Assembly: GCA_964574815.1 (NCBI GenBank)
Contig: CAZNPL010000004.1
Span: 124,001 to 188,000 of the forward strand
Length of the DNA stretch: 64,000 nt
Source: CAZNPL01 sp964574815
GTDB taxonomy: Bacteria; Planctomycetota; Phycisphaerae; UBA1845
Direction of reading: 5' to 3'
A program made the position numbers and the translations under genes. Under the pieces are notes generated by a model, which saw nothing but the letters and a program-made list of their open reading frames with translations, was not told the origin of the DNA and did not search any database. Shown here in pieces: positions 1 through 7,945 of the stretch (position 1 is its first letter; each line of letters opens with the position of its first letter).

Positions 1-391
1 GCAGCTTGACCGTGAGCAGACCGTCCTTGAGCACGGCGTCCACGCGCTCGGACTGCACCTCCTGCGGCAGCCGGATTACGCGCGAGAATTCGCCCCTGTG
101 CCGTTCTTCCCGGTGATAGACGACGTCCACCGCGTGCGGCTCGGGACAGCGCCCCTTGATGGTCAGCTCATTGCCCATGACCTGCACTTCGACGTCGTTC
201 ATCGTCAGCCCCGGCACCTCGGCTTCGACGCATACGTGCTCGTCGCTCTCCCACATGTTCACGAGCGGGTAGCCGTGCCCGCGGAACGGGATGCCCTTGC
301 CGATGCCGCCCACAAAGTTGTCGAGCAGGCGATCCATTTCCCGCCTTAACTCGCCGAACGGCACCATCGATTCCCAATCTTTCGATGCCAT
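1..391 (-). CDS. Small heat shock protein, Hsp20/alpha-crystallin family (partial, C-terminus outside window)
   Basis: ATP-independent holdase chaperone of the cytoplasm that binds unfolding proteins. The reverse strand reads MASKDWESMVPFGELRREMD and continues into an alpha-crystallin domain. The pattern VNMWESDEHVCVEAEVPG, then an NELTIKG strand, then EFSRVIRLP and DGLLTVKL is typical of the family. The ATG at 391-389 is preceded by GGAGG with about 8 nt spacing, which fixes the start. The usual IxI/V C-terminal motif lies beyond the left edge, so about 130 residues are visible. It lies downstream of the GH3-family gene on the same strand, about 95 nt away. Confidence 0.9.
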   Translation of the reverse strand, partial: MASKDWESMVPFGELRREMDRLLDNFVGGIGKGIPFRGHGYPLVNMWESDEHVCVEAEVPGLTMNDVEVQVMGNELTIKGRCPEPHAVDVVYHREERHRGEFSRVIRLPQEVQSERVDAVLKDGLLTVKL

Positions 392-486
392 GATCTCGCG
401 CCTCCTTTCAGTCGCGATCGTTCATGATCTTTCATCGCGCTTGCCACCCGTGCGCGTTTGCTCTTCACGCGCTGGTCTCCGCCGGA

Positions 487-2238
487 TTATGTTCCCCTGG
501 CCGAGTCGACAGAACCGGCGTTGACCGGAGCATCGCTGGTACTACCGGTAACCGCCGCGCTCTCTCGCAGCCCGGAAGCCAGTGCCTCATCCTCTCCACA
601 CCGTGCCAGCAGGTACTGATGCTTGAACTGTTCGTTGCCTCGCCGATGTCGCGCGGCGCGGCTGTGATCCAGGCGCGCCAACACGCCGGAACGCAGTACG
701 GCTGAGGACACCTCGCCCATGCGCCCGCTCGATCGCTTCGAGGCGTATTCCATGTTGATTGACTTGAGCTCCGCATCGAACGCATGCGCCAGCGTGGAGC
801 AGTCGCGCGTATCATGCGACGCCGGGCGCTCCAGGTACAGTCGGTAAAAGGGCGGGTCTGCCCACTGCGGCGCCAGTACGAAGTCGGGCGTCTCCACCCC
901 GACCGACCGTGACGCCCGCTCGAACGCCAGCACGACCTGCCGCTCGGTGAGCTTCTCGCCGGTGATCGAGCTGACGTGATCGCCCTTGTGCAGAAACTCG
1001 ATGATCGGCGCCTCTCCTTCGAAACCGGTTACGCGAACGCAATCGCTGATGTCGTACCGGTAGAACCCCGCCGATGTGGTCAGGAGTATGAAGTATTCCC
1101 TCCCGGGCTCGACCTCGTGCGTGCGCAATAGGGTCGGATTCGGGCTTTCCCGCTCTTCAGCGGGGATGAACTCGAAAAACGCACTCGAGACCGCCGCGAT
1201 GCCGGCCGGCGTGCCGTCCTCGATGGGGATCGACATGCGCCCTTCCGTGGCCAACAGACCGATGTCACGAACCGGCAGCTCGCCGAAGTACGCCGGAAAC
1301 TCGCGTAGGTACAATCCCATGGTCCCGCCGGTCCAGTTCGCCAGAAACCCAAGGTTCCAGTAGTCCTTGGGTCGCAATGAGCCGCTCGTCTCGAGAATCC
1401 GCGACAGGCGCCGCCCGGCGGTTCGATCGGGCCGTAGCCTCGGCTTCAGTGCTTGGCGGACCCAGCCCGGGATCTGGAAGTCCTCGCTGAGCGTTCCATC
1501 GAACACGTCGCGTATGATGGTCTGGGCGAACGCCTCGCCCGTCTTGGCCAGTTGCAGGGTCGTTGCCGGACTGGCCGTTACGACCCACGCCACGTCCGCG
1601 GGAATCGCCAACCGCATGATCGTATATCGGCGGGCGACCGTGTCGCTGATCGACGCAACGCACAACGGCGAGACGTAATACTTGCGCACCAGCCTCTTTT
1701 GAGTGGCCGCCATTAACCCCGTGATCGCGCCGCACGGATAATCGCCGCTGGTCCGCTCTTCGTCCATCGACGAGGTCACCTGCACGATGGAGCGCACGAA
1801 ACACTCCGGGTGGTCCATCAGAGCCTTCACTCCGAACGCATTCCAGCCCGCTCGCAGGTCGGCCAGAAACCGGTCGGTGACCGGAACGTACTTCGGTCGA
1901 TCAACGGTGCCGCTGGTCATGGCGAACATTCGCACGCGCTGTCGGCCGCCGAACATCGCACCGACGTCGCCCGCCTTGACCCGCTCGATCCACGGCGACA
2001 GCTCGGCGTAGGTGCTCACCGGTACCTGTCGTACGAAGTCGACGTAATTCCGGATCGCGCGGAAACCGTGTTTTTTTCCGTAAGCGCTGTCCGCGTTGGC
2101 CCGGACGTGAGTCATCAACACGCGGTCCTGGACGGCGCGGGCGTTGCGGGCGTCACCCAGGAATCGATTCAACACGCGTCTGGCGTGCGCTCTGGCCACG
2201 ACGGCCAACATCCTGTCTATGACGGATACCCGAGACAT
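487..2238 (-). CDS. GH3-family (auxin-responsive GH3-like) adenylating protein
   Basis: 583 residues with the GH3 acyl-adenylate/thioester-forming fold. Visible family features are MFAMTSGTVDRPKYVPVT (ATP phosphate-loop, residues about 105-120), LATEGRMSIP in the middle, a FYRYDISDCVRVTGF motif, and a C-terminal region with EKLTE and EYASKRSSGRMG. Plant GH3 enzymes conjugate amino acids to acyl hormones. Bacterial homologues are widespread but their substrates are mostly unknown, so no substrate is assigned. The start lies 24 nt downstream of truB on the same strand, suggesting a shared transcript. The Shine-Dalgarno match is weak. Confidence 0.85.
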   Translation of the reverse strand: MSRVSVIDRMLAVVARAHARRVLNRFLGDARNARAVQDRVLMTHVRANADSAYGKKHGFRAIRNYVDFVRQVPVSTYAELSPWIERVKAGDVGAMFGGRQRVRMFAMTSGTVDRPKYVPVTDRFLADLRAGWNAFGVKALMDHPECFVRSIVQVTSSMDEERTSGDYPCGAITGLMAATQKRLVRKYYVSPLCVASISDTVARRYTIMRLAIPADVAWVVTASPATTLQLAKTGEAFAQTIIRDVFDGTLSEDFQIPGWVRQALKPRLRPDRTAGRRLSRILETSGSLRPKDYWNLGFLANWTGGTMGLYLREFPAYFGELPVRDIGLLATEGRMSIPIEDGTPAGIAAVSSAFFEFIPAEERESPNPTLLRTHEVEPGREYFILLTTSAGFYRYDISDCVRVTGFEGEAPIIEFLHKGDHVSSITGEKLTERQVVLAFERASRSVGVETPDFVLAPQWADPPFYRLYLERPASHDTRDCSTLAHAFDAELKSINMEYASKRSSGRMGEVSSAVLRSGVLARLDHSRAARHRRGNEQFKHQYLLARCGEDEALASGLRESAAVTGSTSDAPVNAGSVDSARGT

Positions 2239-2262
2239 TTGAATCCAGTGAATGAGCCCTCG

Positions 2263-3000
2263 TCAGCGGGGCCGTTGCGGCACGTCCACCGGCCGACGTG
2301 ACAAGATGGTACTCGCTTTTTCCAGGGAAATCAGGTACGGCGTTTCGTCACCGGCCTCGCGCATGCGCTCGAACGTCCAGGCGTCCTCGACCGACAGTGG
2401 GCCTACCGCAGTTCTTCTTAGCGAGGTGAGGCACCCGCCGGTGCCGAGACGAGCGCCGACGTCGCGTATAAGCGAGCGAACGTAGGTTCCCCGCCCGCAG
2501 GCCATCTCGAAATCCAGCCTCGGCCAGTCGTATGCGTGCAGGTGCAGCCAGTAGATGCGGGCCTTCCGCGGGCGCAACGGCGGGGCATTTTCCCGGCCGA
2601 CCGTCCGGTAGGCGGGCACACCTCCCAGCTTGATCGCGCTGACGCGCGGGGGTATCTGTTCGATGGTCCCTTCGAAGCTAACCAGCGCCTCTCGGACCTG
2701 GTGCTCCGTGGGTATCGTGGCCACGGGCACGGGCTCCAGCTCTCGGTCACTGTCGAAGCTCTCGCTGGTCACATCCAGCCGGGCCGTCGCACGGTAGACT
2801 TTTGGGAGATCCATAATGCGTTCGACCAGCTTGGTCGCGCGTCCCTGGCAGACGACGAGCACACCCTCGGCGGCGGGGTCGAGCGAGCCGGCGTGCCCGC
2901 TCTTGCGGACTCGGGTTATCGACCGGACCCGGTAGACCGCCTTGGCCGACGTGATCCCGAGCGGCTTGAACAGATTGATGATCCCGTCCTCTTGCGACAT
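2263..3000 (-). CDS. truB: tRNA pseudouridine(55) synthase TruB
   Basis: Converts U55 to pseudouridine in the T-loop of tRNAs. 245 residues. It opens with GIINLFKPLGITSAKAVYRV, followed by the diagnostic active-site block GHAGSLDPAAEGVL, where Asp41 is the catalytic nucleophile, and then KVYRATARLDVTSESFDSD. CGRGTYVRSLIRDVGARLG is the conserved RNA-binding/KSGTYIR-like block. The length is close to the catalytic core, and no C-terminal PUA extension is obvious. There is no strong ribosome binding site before the ATG at 3000. In many bacteria truB lies near rbfA and infB; here the neighbours are GH3 and an MFS-acyltransferase. Confidence 0.95.
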   Translation of the reverse strand: MSQEDGIINLFKPLGITSAKAVYRVRSITRVRKSGHAGSLDPAAEGVLVVCQGRATKLVERIMDLPKVYRATARLDVTSESFDSDRELEPVPVATIPTEHQVREALVSFEGTIEQIPPRVSAIKLGGVPAYRTVGRENAPPLRPRKARIYWLHLHAYDWPRLDFEMACGRGTYVRSLIRDVGARLGTGGCLTSLRRTAVGPLSVEDAWTFERMREAGDETPYLISLEKASTILSRRPVDVPQRPR

Positions 3001-3036
3001 TTTCGGGTAAGCCCATTGGCGGCGATTATCGAGTCC

Positions 3037-3088
3037 GCTTCCTCACGGGCGCGGCTCGGAAATCGCTTCCTTACGGCGCGGCTCGGAA
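3037..3088. repeat. Direct repeat pair upstream of truB
   Basis: Two near-identical 24-25 nt copies, 3037-3061 and 3065-3088, share the core GCGCGGCTCGGAA preceded by GCTTCCT(C/T)ACGG. They sit in the 145 nt gap between truB and the MFS-acyltransferase gene. Short intergenic phrases of this type often recur across planctomycete genomes, but that cannot be tested here. Confidence 0.6.
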
Positions 3089-3145
3089 CGTCCGGTGCCT
3101 ATTGTGGTCGCTCGGTGTCGGATGAACACCGGCGCATCCGTGAGG

Positions 3146-5044
3146 CTACTCTCCTTGTTTGCCGTTGTCGGGGGCTAGGGCGTTGATGGCGGCGAAGATC
3201 TTGTCGGTGGCCGCCGCGAGCGCCTCTTGTCCTTTGCGACCCGAGAACTCCGACAGATCGACCGGCGGCCCATACGCGATCCGCGCCTTGTGACGTGCGA
3301 GGAACGACCGCAGCATGGTGGCGCGTTCCTTAACCCCGCTGATGTGCGCGGGGACGACCTGTGCGCCTGTCCGCAGTGCCAGCATGGCCACGCCGTTCTT
3401 GAGCTGGTCGGCCTGCTCCCGATTTCGGATGCCGCCCTGGATGAAGATTCCAAGAGCTTCACCGTCACGAAGTCGCCGTATCGCCGTCTTCGTTGCTTTC
3501 ACGTCGTTCTCACCGCGACGCACCGGGATGCATCTGGCTGTATGAACGACTCGCCATGCCAGAGGAATCCGGTAGTACTCGGCCGCAATCATGAACGAAA
3601 TGTGGCGGTAATTGCAGGTCGCGTAGACCAGCAGCGGATCGATGGGGCAAAGGTGGTTGGCTGTAAAGATCACCGGCCCCTCGCGCGGAATCCTGCATGG
3701 CCCGACTTGGCGTAACCGCCACCAGAAGCGGGCGACAAATTCGATCAGGTTTCGCCAAAAGGCGTACTTTCGGCCGAACGACAAGTTGCGGGTCCGCACC
3801 ATGAAGGTCATCAGTCCGACGCCCACGAGCAAGAGGCCGACTCCGGCCAGGATCAGACCCGCCCAGCGATCCAGTTGTTCCCACTGAGGAATGGCCAGCG
3901 ATCCGGAGGCCAACAGCAGCCCTCCGACGGTGGCCATCGACAGCACGCCGAACACCCGACCGCGATAGCGGTCGGGGACGATCCTCTGAAGCAGGGCGTT
4001 GTAGCTCGCCGTCAGGCCGGCCCCGAAGACGCCGGCGACAACCATCGAGACGACTCCAAGAACGTGGGCCGTGTTCGGGTTGAAGCCGAGAAAGACGCTG
4101 GCCATCATGCCCAGGGTGCCAAGGCCCGTTCCAAAGAGGCACCAGGTGATGGCGAGCTCACTCCGCACTGCCCGTCCGATGATGGCGATCAGCACGGCTC
4201 CGGTCGCCAGTCCCAGTCCGATCCAGGCCGGGAAGCGGGCCATCTCCGGGAAACCACCGTCGTAGACGTCCTTCACCACGGCCGGGATGACGCTTCGGAC
4301 GGTCGCTCCGGAGAACCAGAAAACCACCGCGATCCCGATCAACTGTGCCACCCGGCGATGCGTTGCGACGTATCGGACTCCCTCGGTGACGGACACGACA
4401 AACGGCTCTGCGCGGGCCGGGGTCTGCTCGGTGATCGGGTGCCAACGCCGGCTGATCATGAAAAGGCAGCCGGCACTGGCCAGGAACGTGAAGGCATCGA
4501 TTGTGAAAGCGGTCTGCACCATGCCGCGGCCGGCCAGTTCGCCGCTGAAGAGGGCGGCGAGCATGGTTCCGATCATGCCGAGTCCGCCGATGAGCGCGTT
4601 GGCCGGCACGAGTTCCTCGGTTTTGACCAGCATGGGGACCATGGCGGCTCGTGCCGGCGAGAATATCGCCGCGAACACGCCTACGAGCCCCAGCGGGAGG
4701 TAGGGTCCCCAGCGAGTCCCGAAGAGTTCAGTGGAGCTTCCGATCAGCCACATGAACGAGAGCATGATGGCCGCGCGGATGAGGTCGGCGGCGATCATGA
4801 TGGAGCGTCGCGGCAGGCGGTCGGCCAGCGCTCCGGCGAACGCCCCCAAAACAAAGAACGGGAGCATGAAGACAAAGGTCATGCGGGCCTGCAGGGGCGT
4901 GATGTCGATCTCGGGCGAGAGGGCGTTCTGCTTGGCGAGAATGGCGAACTCCGAGAAGTGGTCGCCCATCGCGCTGATGCCGTAGGCGCACCACAGCAGC
5001 ACGAAATTCGGGTTTGTCAGAAGCGCTCGAATCGAGGATTTCAC
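3146..5044 (-). CDS. MFS transporter fused to PlsC-type 1-acyl-glycerol-3-phosphate acyltransferase
   Basis: About 632 residues. The first ~400 form a 12-segment MFS carrier resembling LplT lysophospholipid transporters (LLWCAYGISAMGDHFSEFAI, then GALADRLPRRSIMIAADLIR, the MFS loop 2-3 signature). The last ~210 residues are an LPLAT domain with NHLCPIDPLL (HX4D catalytic pair) and IFIQGGIRNRE where family members usually have a PEG-type motif, so the usual Glu is Gln. Inferred role: flip or import lysophospholipids across the inner membrane and re-acylate them, as in LplT-Aas systems. A TTG at 5068 gives eight more residues, but the GTG at 5044 has GAGG about 8 nt upstream and begins KSSIRALLTNPNFVLLW, so it is preferred. 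Confidence 0.85.
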   Translation of the reverse strand: MKSSIRALLTNPNFVLLWCAYGISAMGDHFSEFAILAKQNALSPEIDITPLQARMTFVFMLPFFVLGAFAGALADRLPRRSIMIAADLIRAAIMLSFMWLIGSSTELFGTRWGPYLPLGLVGVFAAIFSPARAAMVPMLVKTEELVPANALIGGLGMIGTMLAALFSGELAGRGMVQTAFTIDAFTFLASAGCLFMISRRWHPITEQTPARAEPFVVSVTEGVRYVATHRRVAQLIGIAVVFWFSGATVRSVIPAVVKDVYDGGFPEMARFPAWIGLGLATGAVLIAIIGRAVRSELAITWCLFGTGLGTLGMMASVFLGFNPNTAHVLGVVSMVVAGVFGAGLTASYNALLQRIVPDRYRGRVFGVLSMATVGGLLLASGSLAIPQWEQLDRWAGLILAGVGLLLVGVGLMTFMVRTRNLSFGRKYAFWRNLIEFVARFWWRLRQVGPCRIPREGPVIFTANHLCPIDPLLVYATCNYRHISFMIAAEYYRIPLAWRVVHTARCIPVRRGENDVKATKTAIRRLRDGEALGIFIQGGIRNREQADQLKNGVAMLALRTGAQVVPAHISGVKERATMLRSFLARHKARIAYGPPVDLSEFSGRKGQEALAAATDKIFAAINALAPDNGKQGE

Positions 5045-5158
5045 CGCGCCAGCCTCGTCCCGGCTCAAAGGAAATCATCCAGCGGCGAGATTGAAACAGA
5101 CGGACCACTTCCGGGCAAGCCGCGGTCGAATGCACTGCTGTCGAGCGCGGGAGACGCA

Positions 5159-5197
5159 CCGGCAAGCTGAGCCGCCATTGGCGGCTCAGCTTGCCGG
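5159..5197. repeat. Perfect 18-bp inverted repeat with 3-nt loop
   Basis: Positions 5159-5176 and 5180-5197 are exact reverse complements (CCGGCAAGCTGAGCCGCC) separated by ATT. No U-tract follows on either strand, so a classic intrinsic terminator is not supported. It lies between the end of the lipoprotein gene (5280) and the MFS-acyltransferase start, both on the minus strand. It could stabilise the 3' end of the upstream mRNA or stop rho-dependently. Confidence 0.75.
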
Positions 5198-5279
5198 TGG
5201 CCCCCCTCGCCAAACGGGCGAGACCGCATGTGCCAGGGCTATCGAGTGGGAGGCCAGCCGTTGCGGTCGCTACCGCTGG

Positions 5280-5867
5280 TTACTCGTCGGTTTCCACATC
5301 CTCGAAGCGATCCTCAAGCACGCCAAGCAGTATGTCGGTGCAGTCTTCCACCGTTTTTGGGTTCGCCGATGTGAACTCGGTAAAATGTGAGTTCAGCAGC
5401 ACGGCGAGCGCCGGCGTGCCTTCGGCGTCGACCGCGTAACAGTGGATGCCGACCGGGTCACCCCGGCCCCCGATGATGTGTTCGGCCAGGAGGGCGTACT
5501 CGGTGTCGATCGGATTCTCGCGAACGAAGTTTGCCAACGACTCGGTGCTTTCGCGGAACATGCGTGCCTGGTTCATGTGCCAACCTCCCGTAATCGGCAC
5601 TTCCGCCTCGGAACGCTTAACTTCCGCCCCCCGGTGCTCGAGCATGTTCGCGATCCGCTGCGCACTTGCGGCGTCGTACCGGTGGTTCATGCCGTCCCGC
5701 ACGAATGCGGGGTATACCGTGATCGTCGACTCCCCCACACCGGCGCGGAATGCTCGTTCGGCCGCCGGATCGGCAACTCCGTGACAACCCTGGGCCGCCA
5801 GAATCGCGACCGACAGCACCCCCAGACCCGCCGTTCCAACTGTCCGTGAGAGACTTTTGATCTGCAT
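5280..5867 (-). CDS. Putative exported lipoprotein of unknown function
   Basis: 195 residues starting MQIKSLSRTVGTAGLGVLS, a basic then hydrophobic signal ending in ILAAQGC, a weak lipobox with Cys at about residue 28. The mature part is soluble and acidic with no family I recognise. It contains HRYDAASAQRIANMLEHRG and MFRESTESLANFVRENP, and a C-terminal stretch resembling a carboxypeptidase-like or sensor domain only in general character. The ATG at 5867 is chosen over the longer reading from 5945 because AGGAG lies 7 nt upstream and the extra N-terminus would disrupt the signal peptide. An inverted-repeat operator candidate is 32 nt upstream of this start. Confidence 0.65.
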   Translation of the reverse strand: MQIKSLSRTVGTAGLGVLSVAILAAQGCHGVADPAAERAFRAGVGESTITVYPAFVRDGMNHRYDAASAQRIANMLEHRGAEVKRSEAEVPITGGWHMNQARMFRESTESLANFVRENPIDTEYALLAEHIIGGRGDPVGIHCYAVDAEGTPALAVLLNSHFTEFTSANPKTVEDCTDILLGVLEDRFEDVETDE

Positions 5868-5898
5868 CGCTCGACTCCTGAGAAAAAATGCAATTTCC

Positions 5899-5914
5899 GT
5901 AAGTATCCACTTAC
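5899..5914. promoter_or_regulatory. Operator-like inverted repeat, copy A
   Basis: GTAAGT-ATCC-ACTTAC, a perfect 6-bp inverted repeat with 4-nt spacer, followed by AATA. It is 32 nt upstream of the lipoprotein ATG at 5867, a normal place for a repressor site. A GTA(n)TAC dyad is the kind of site bound by winged-helix regulators such as the HxlR and MarR families; that assignment is inference. Confidence 0.5.
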
Positions 5915-6110
5915 AATAACTGCCCGAAAAAGACGCTCCCTGCAAACGTCTGAAAACGTCACGACCGCACGTCTTTCGTCAAGACCCACCGCAGTTCGCC
6001 AACAAGCCCTTTGCGGCTCTTCGGATGCCGTTTACTGCACAGGCGCTGCTGTTTGGTGAACAGCGCGGGCTGCTGGCAACCGGGTGCGGGCGGGATCGGC
6101 TGCCGTTCAC

Positions 6111-6126
6111 GTAAGTACACACCTAC
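6111..6126. promoter_or_regulatory. Operator-like inverted repeat, copy B
   Basis: GTAAGT-ACAC-ACCTAC, one mismatch from a perfect dyad and matching 17 of 20 positions of copy A when the trailing AATA is included. The centre-to-centre distance to copy A is 212 nt. The conservation of dyad plus flank, in otherwise unrelated sequence, suggests one regulator recognising both. Confidence 0.45.
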
Positions 6127-6551
6127 AATATGCGCTGAGATGGCCCGGCCGTCAAATCCGAACTGCTGAAATCCCGTAAAACTCTGTAAGCTTTTTGAAC
6201 AGAGAAAGCTACGAGAAACGCCCATTTGCCCGGCACGTACCCGGCGGCGCCTGCTCTGGCGCGGTCAGCCGGCATCCGAGGGTATGCGTGTCGCCTTGTG
6301 CGGTTGTGTTCTCAAGGCGGGTCGCCGCAGCGGTTCGCACTTCGACGGGCCTTAACACGCTCGCATGGACCTCGCACCGCGTTCGTCAGTCGCGTGAGCC
6401 ACGGCGTCAGGCGCCGTGTGTCTGCGTCGGGAAATTCAAAAAAGATGGCGCAACCACTATGCGAAAACTCAAGCACCAAACAACAGCATCCGATGAGGCA
6501 CCAGAATCTGGTGATTTTCGGCAAGTCACGTTGGGATTTGGGAGACTGCCT

Positions 6552-6989
6552 ATGCCTACGAACTTCAGAAACACGGGGTCGGGTTTCCGCCACGGGACGA
6601 CCGGGCGGAGGAACAACCCCAACACAAAGAACTGTGCACCCGGCTACAAGAACATCTGCGATAACTTCAATCGCAAGATCGCGTCCTACAAGACGCTGTG
6701 TGGTCAGGGAACCGGACCGGCCAAGAGAGGCCGGCCCACGCCGACCACGCTCAACACCTTCTCGAAGTGGATCGAGAAGGGCGCCTACGTCTGCAAGGTC
6801 AGCCCGGCTCAGGTGAAGCGTTGGGCCAAGACGACGCAGCAGATCAAGTCGCCGACGACGGCCAAGAACGTATTGGCCAAGTGCTTCGGCAAGAATGTCA
6901 TCAAGGCCGTGACGACGGACAAGCAGGGCGGTTTTCTGGTCGCCTGCTCCGGCACGGTCAACGGCAGACCGTTCAACTTCCCCCGCTAG
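6552..6989 (+). CDS. Basic, cysteine-containing protein of unknown function
   Basis: 145 residues from the ATG at 6552, which has GGGAG 7 nt upstream. An in-frame ATG at 6459 would add 31 residues. The protein is rich in Lys, Arg, Thr and Asn, with six Cys spread along it (in NCAPGYKNICDNF, KTLCGQG, AYVCKVSP, AKCFGK and VACSG). VSPAQVKRWAKTTQQIKSP may be a helix-turn-helix-like or nucleic-acid-binding stretch, but I recognise no family. No signal peptide or membrane segment is present. Hairpins including a strong terminator follow the stop codon. Confidence 0.55.
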   Translation: MPTNFRNTGSGFRHGTTGRRNNPNTKNCAPGYKNICDNFNRKIASYKTLCGQGTGPAKRGRPTPTTLNTFSKWIEKGAYVCKVSPAQVKRWAKTTQQIKSPTTAKNVLAKCFGKNVIKAVTTDKQGGFLVACSGTVNGRPFNFPR

Positions 6990-7002
6990 CTTTGCGCTGA
7001 GG

Positions 7003-7039
7003 CGCGCTTTCGGATAAAGCGCGTCCCCGCCGAGGCGGG
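7003..7039 (+). terminator. Two consecutive hairpins after the basic-protein gene
   Basis: 7003-7010 (CGCGCTTT) pairs with 7016-7023 around a 5-nt loop, then 7026-7039 forms a small CCCGCC/GGCGGG-type hairpin. They begin 14 nt after the stop codon at 6989. There is no U-tract, so they may protect the 3' end rather than terminate. Confidence 0.45.
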
Positions 7040-7103
7040 ACCGGGACAATCGAAGACGAGACATCCCGCCAACCAAGCGGCGGGACAACGTGGCATGCCG
7101 CTC

Positions 7104-7139
7104 CGGCGGTCCGGGAGAACACTCCCGGGCCGCCGTTTT
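7104..7139 (+). terminator. Rho-independent terminator
   Basis: CGGCGGTCCGGGAG (7104-7117), loop AACA, then CTCCCGGGCCGCCG (7122-7135) and TTTT. This gives a 14-bp GC-rich stem with one G-T pair and a short U-run, which fits an intrinsic terminator for the gene ending at 6989. Confidence 0.75.
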
Positions 7140-7478
7140 GATTGCCCCAAACGACTGGTGCTGTCCACTCACCCACGCGTGGCGGCACTGTGGTCACCAT
7201 GCGCCAGCAACCCACGGTTCGTGGAGCGGTATCGGCCGGAACGACAGTCGATCGGGAAACCGCGTCGTCATCGCATCCCTACCTGCGGCGTGCGGCCCCG
7301 CGTTTCCATTTGCTTGCTCCAGTTGTCTGGCGTCCAAAAGCCCGTCCGCCGGATCGGCGATGTCATCTGATTGTGACTGATGGCCGATATGGCGAACGAG
7401 TGCAGATAAATCGCGTTGGTCGGGCGGGCAACAGGTTTCATTGTGCAGTCCACCGACTATGTCCACAGGGACTGGTCA
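7140..7478. other. Intergenic region without a supported gene
   Basis: 339 nt between the terminator and the small exported protein. An open frame runs through it on the plus strand, but its translation is Arg/Pro-rich and lacks a ribosome binding site. I see no regulatory element. Confidence 0.4.
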
Positions 7479-7843
7479 ATGCGAGACATGCATGCAATCA
7501 ATTCACGTGTCCTTCGGGTGACCGTCATCATTGTGGGGTGTTGCTGTTATGCTGCCGCGAAGGCAGGCGACGAGGCGCGGGGGGCGATCAGACCGTCACG
7601 ATCACTTTGACCAAGGTCAAGGAGCTGCGCCGTGTCATTCTGGCGGCCAAGAAGGACGATTCGGGCTTTGATTTCAACAAGCCCGGGCTCGAACTTACGT
7701 TCACCGTCAATGCACCGGACGGCAAGCAGCTCGTGCGCGTGGAGCAGCCTTCGAAGATCACCGCTTCCGACTCGGCCGGTGGCGATCTGACTGACATCGA
7801 GACCGGGGTTTTCGGACGCAAGAAGTACGTCCCTGCACGTTGA
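7479..7843 (+). pseudogene. Small exported protein with an apparent frameshift
   Basis: An ATG at 7479 begins MRDMHAINSRVLRVTVIIVG, then CCCYAAAKAGDEARG, a clear signal peptide. That frame soon degenerates into RPSRSL and stops. From about 7588 a different frame reads GDQTVTITLTKVKELRRVIL and continues as a well-formed beta-rich domain to FGRKKYVPAR at 7843. The switch falls in a run of six G at about 7580-7585; adding one G joins signal peptide and domain into a protein of about 121 residues. It is either a real inactivating mutation, a homopolymer sequencing error, or programmed slippage. The function of the domain is unknown. Confidence 0.5.
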
Positions 7844-7945
7844 TGTAATATCTTGGCCGCGCCCACGGCACGCTCGAACAGGATGACCTAGAATGGCGGT
7901 CGTTCGGGTTCGGTTTCGTATTCACGTCTTTGGAGAGATGGATTC

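Larger units (their letters stand above)
5868..6551. other. Long intergenic region with paired operator-like sites
   Basis: 684 nt between the divergent lipoprotein gene (minus) and the basic protein gene (plus). It holds the two GTAAGT-type inverted repeats listed separately. Open frames here have poor coding character and no convincing ribosome binding sites. An upstream in-frame ATG at 6459 could extend the next gene by 31 residues. Confidence 0.5.

Noticed and set aside
3875..5170. 431-residue plus-strand open frame opposite the MFS-acyltransferase gene
   Set aside because: Its Gly/Asp/His-rich translation is the antisense shadow of a high-GC membrane protein gene.
5959..6225. 88-residue minus-strand open frame upstream of the lipoprotein gene
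   Set aside because: No ribosome binding site, mixed composition, and it contains operator copy B; it looks like a chance frame.
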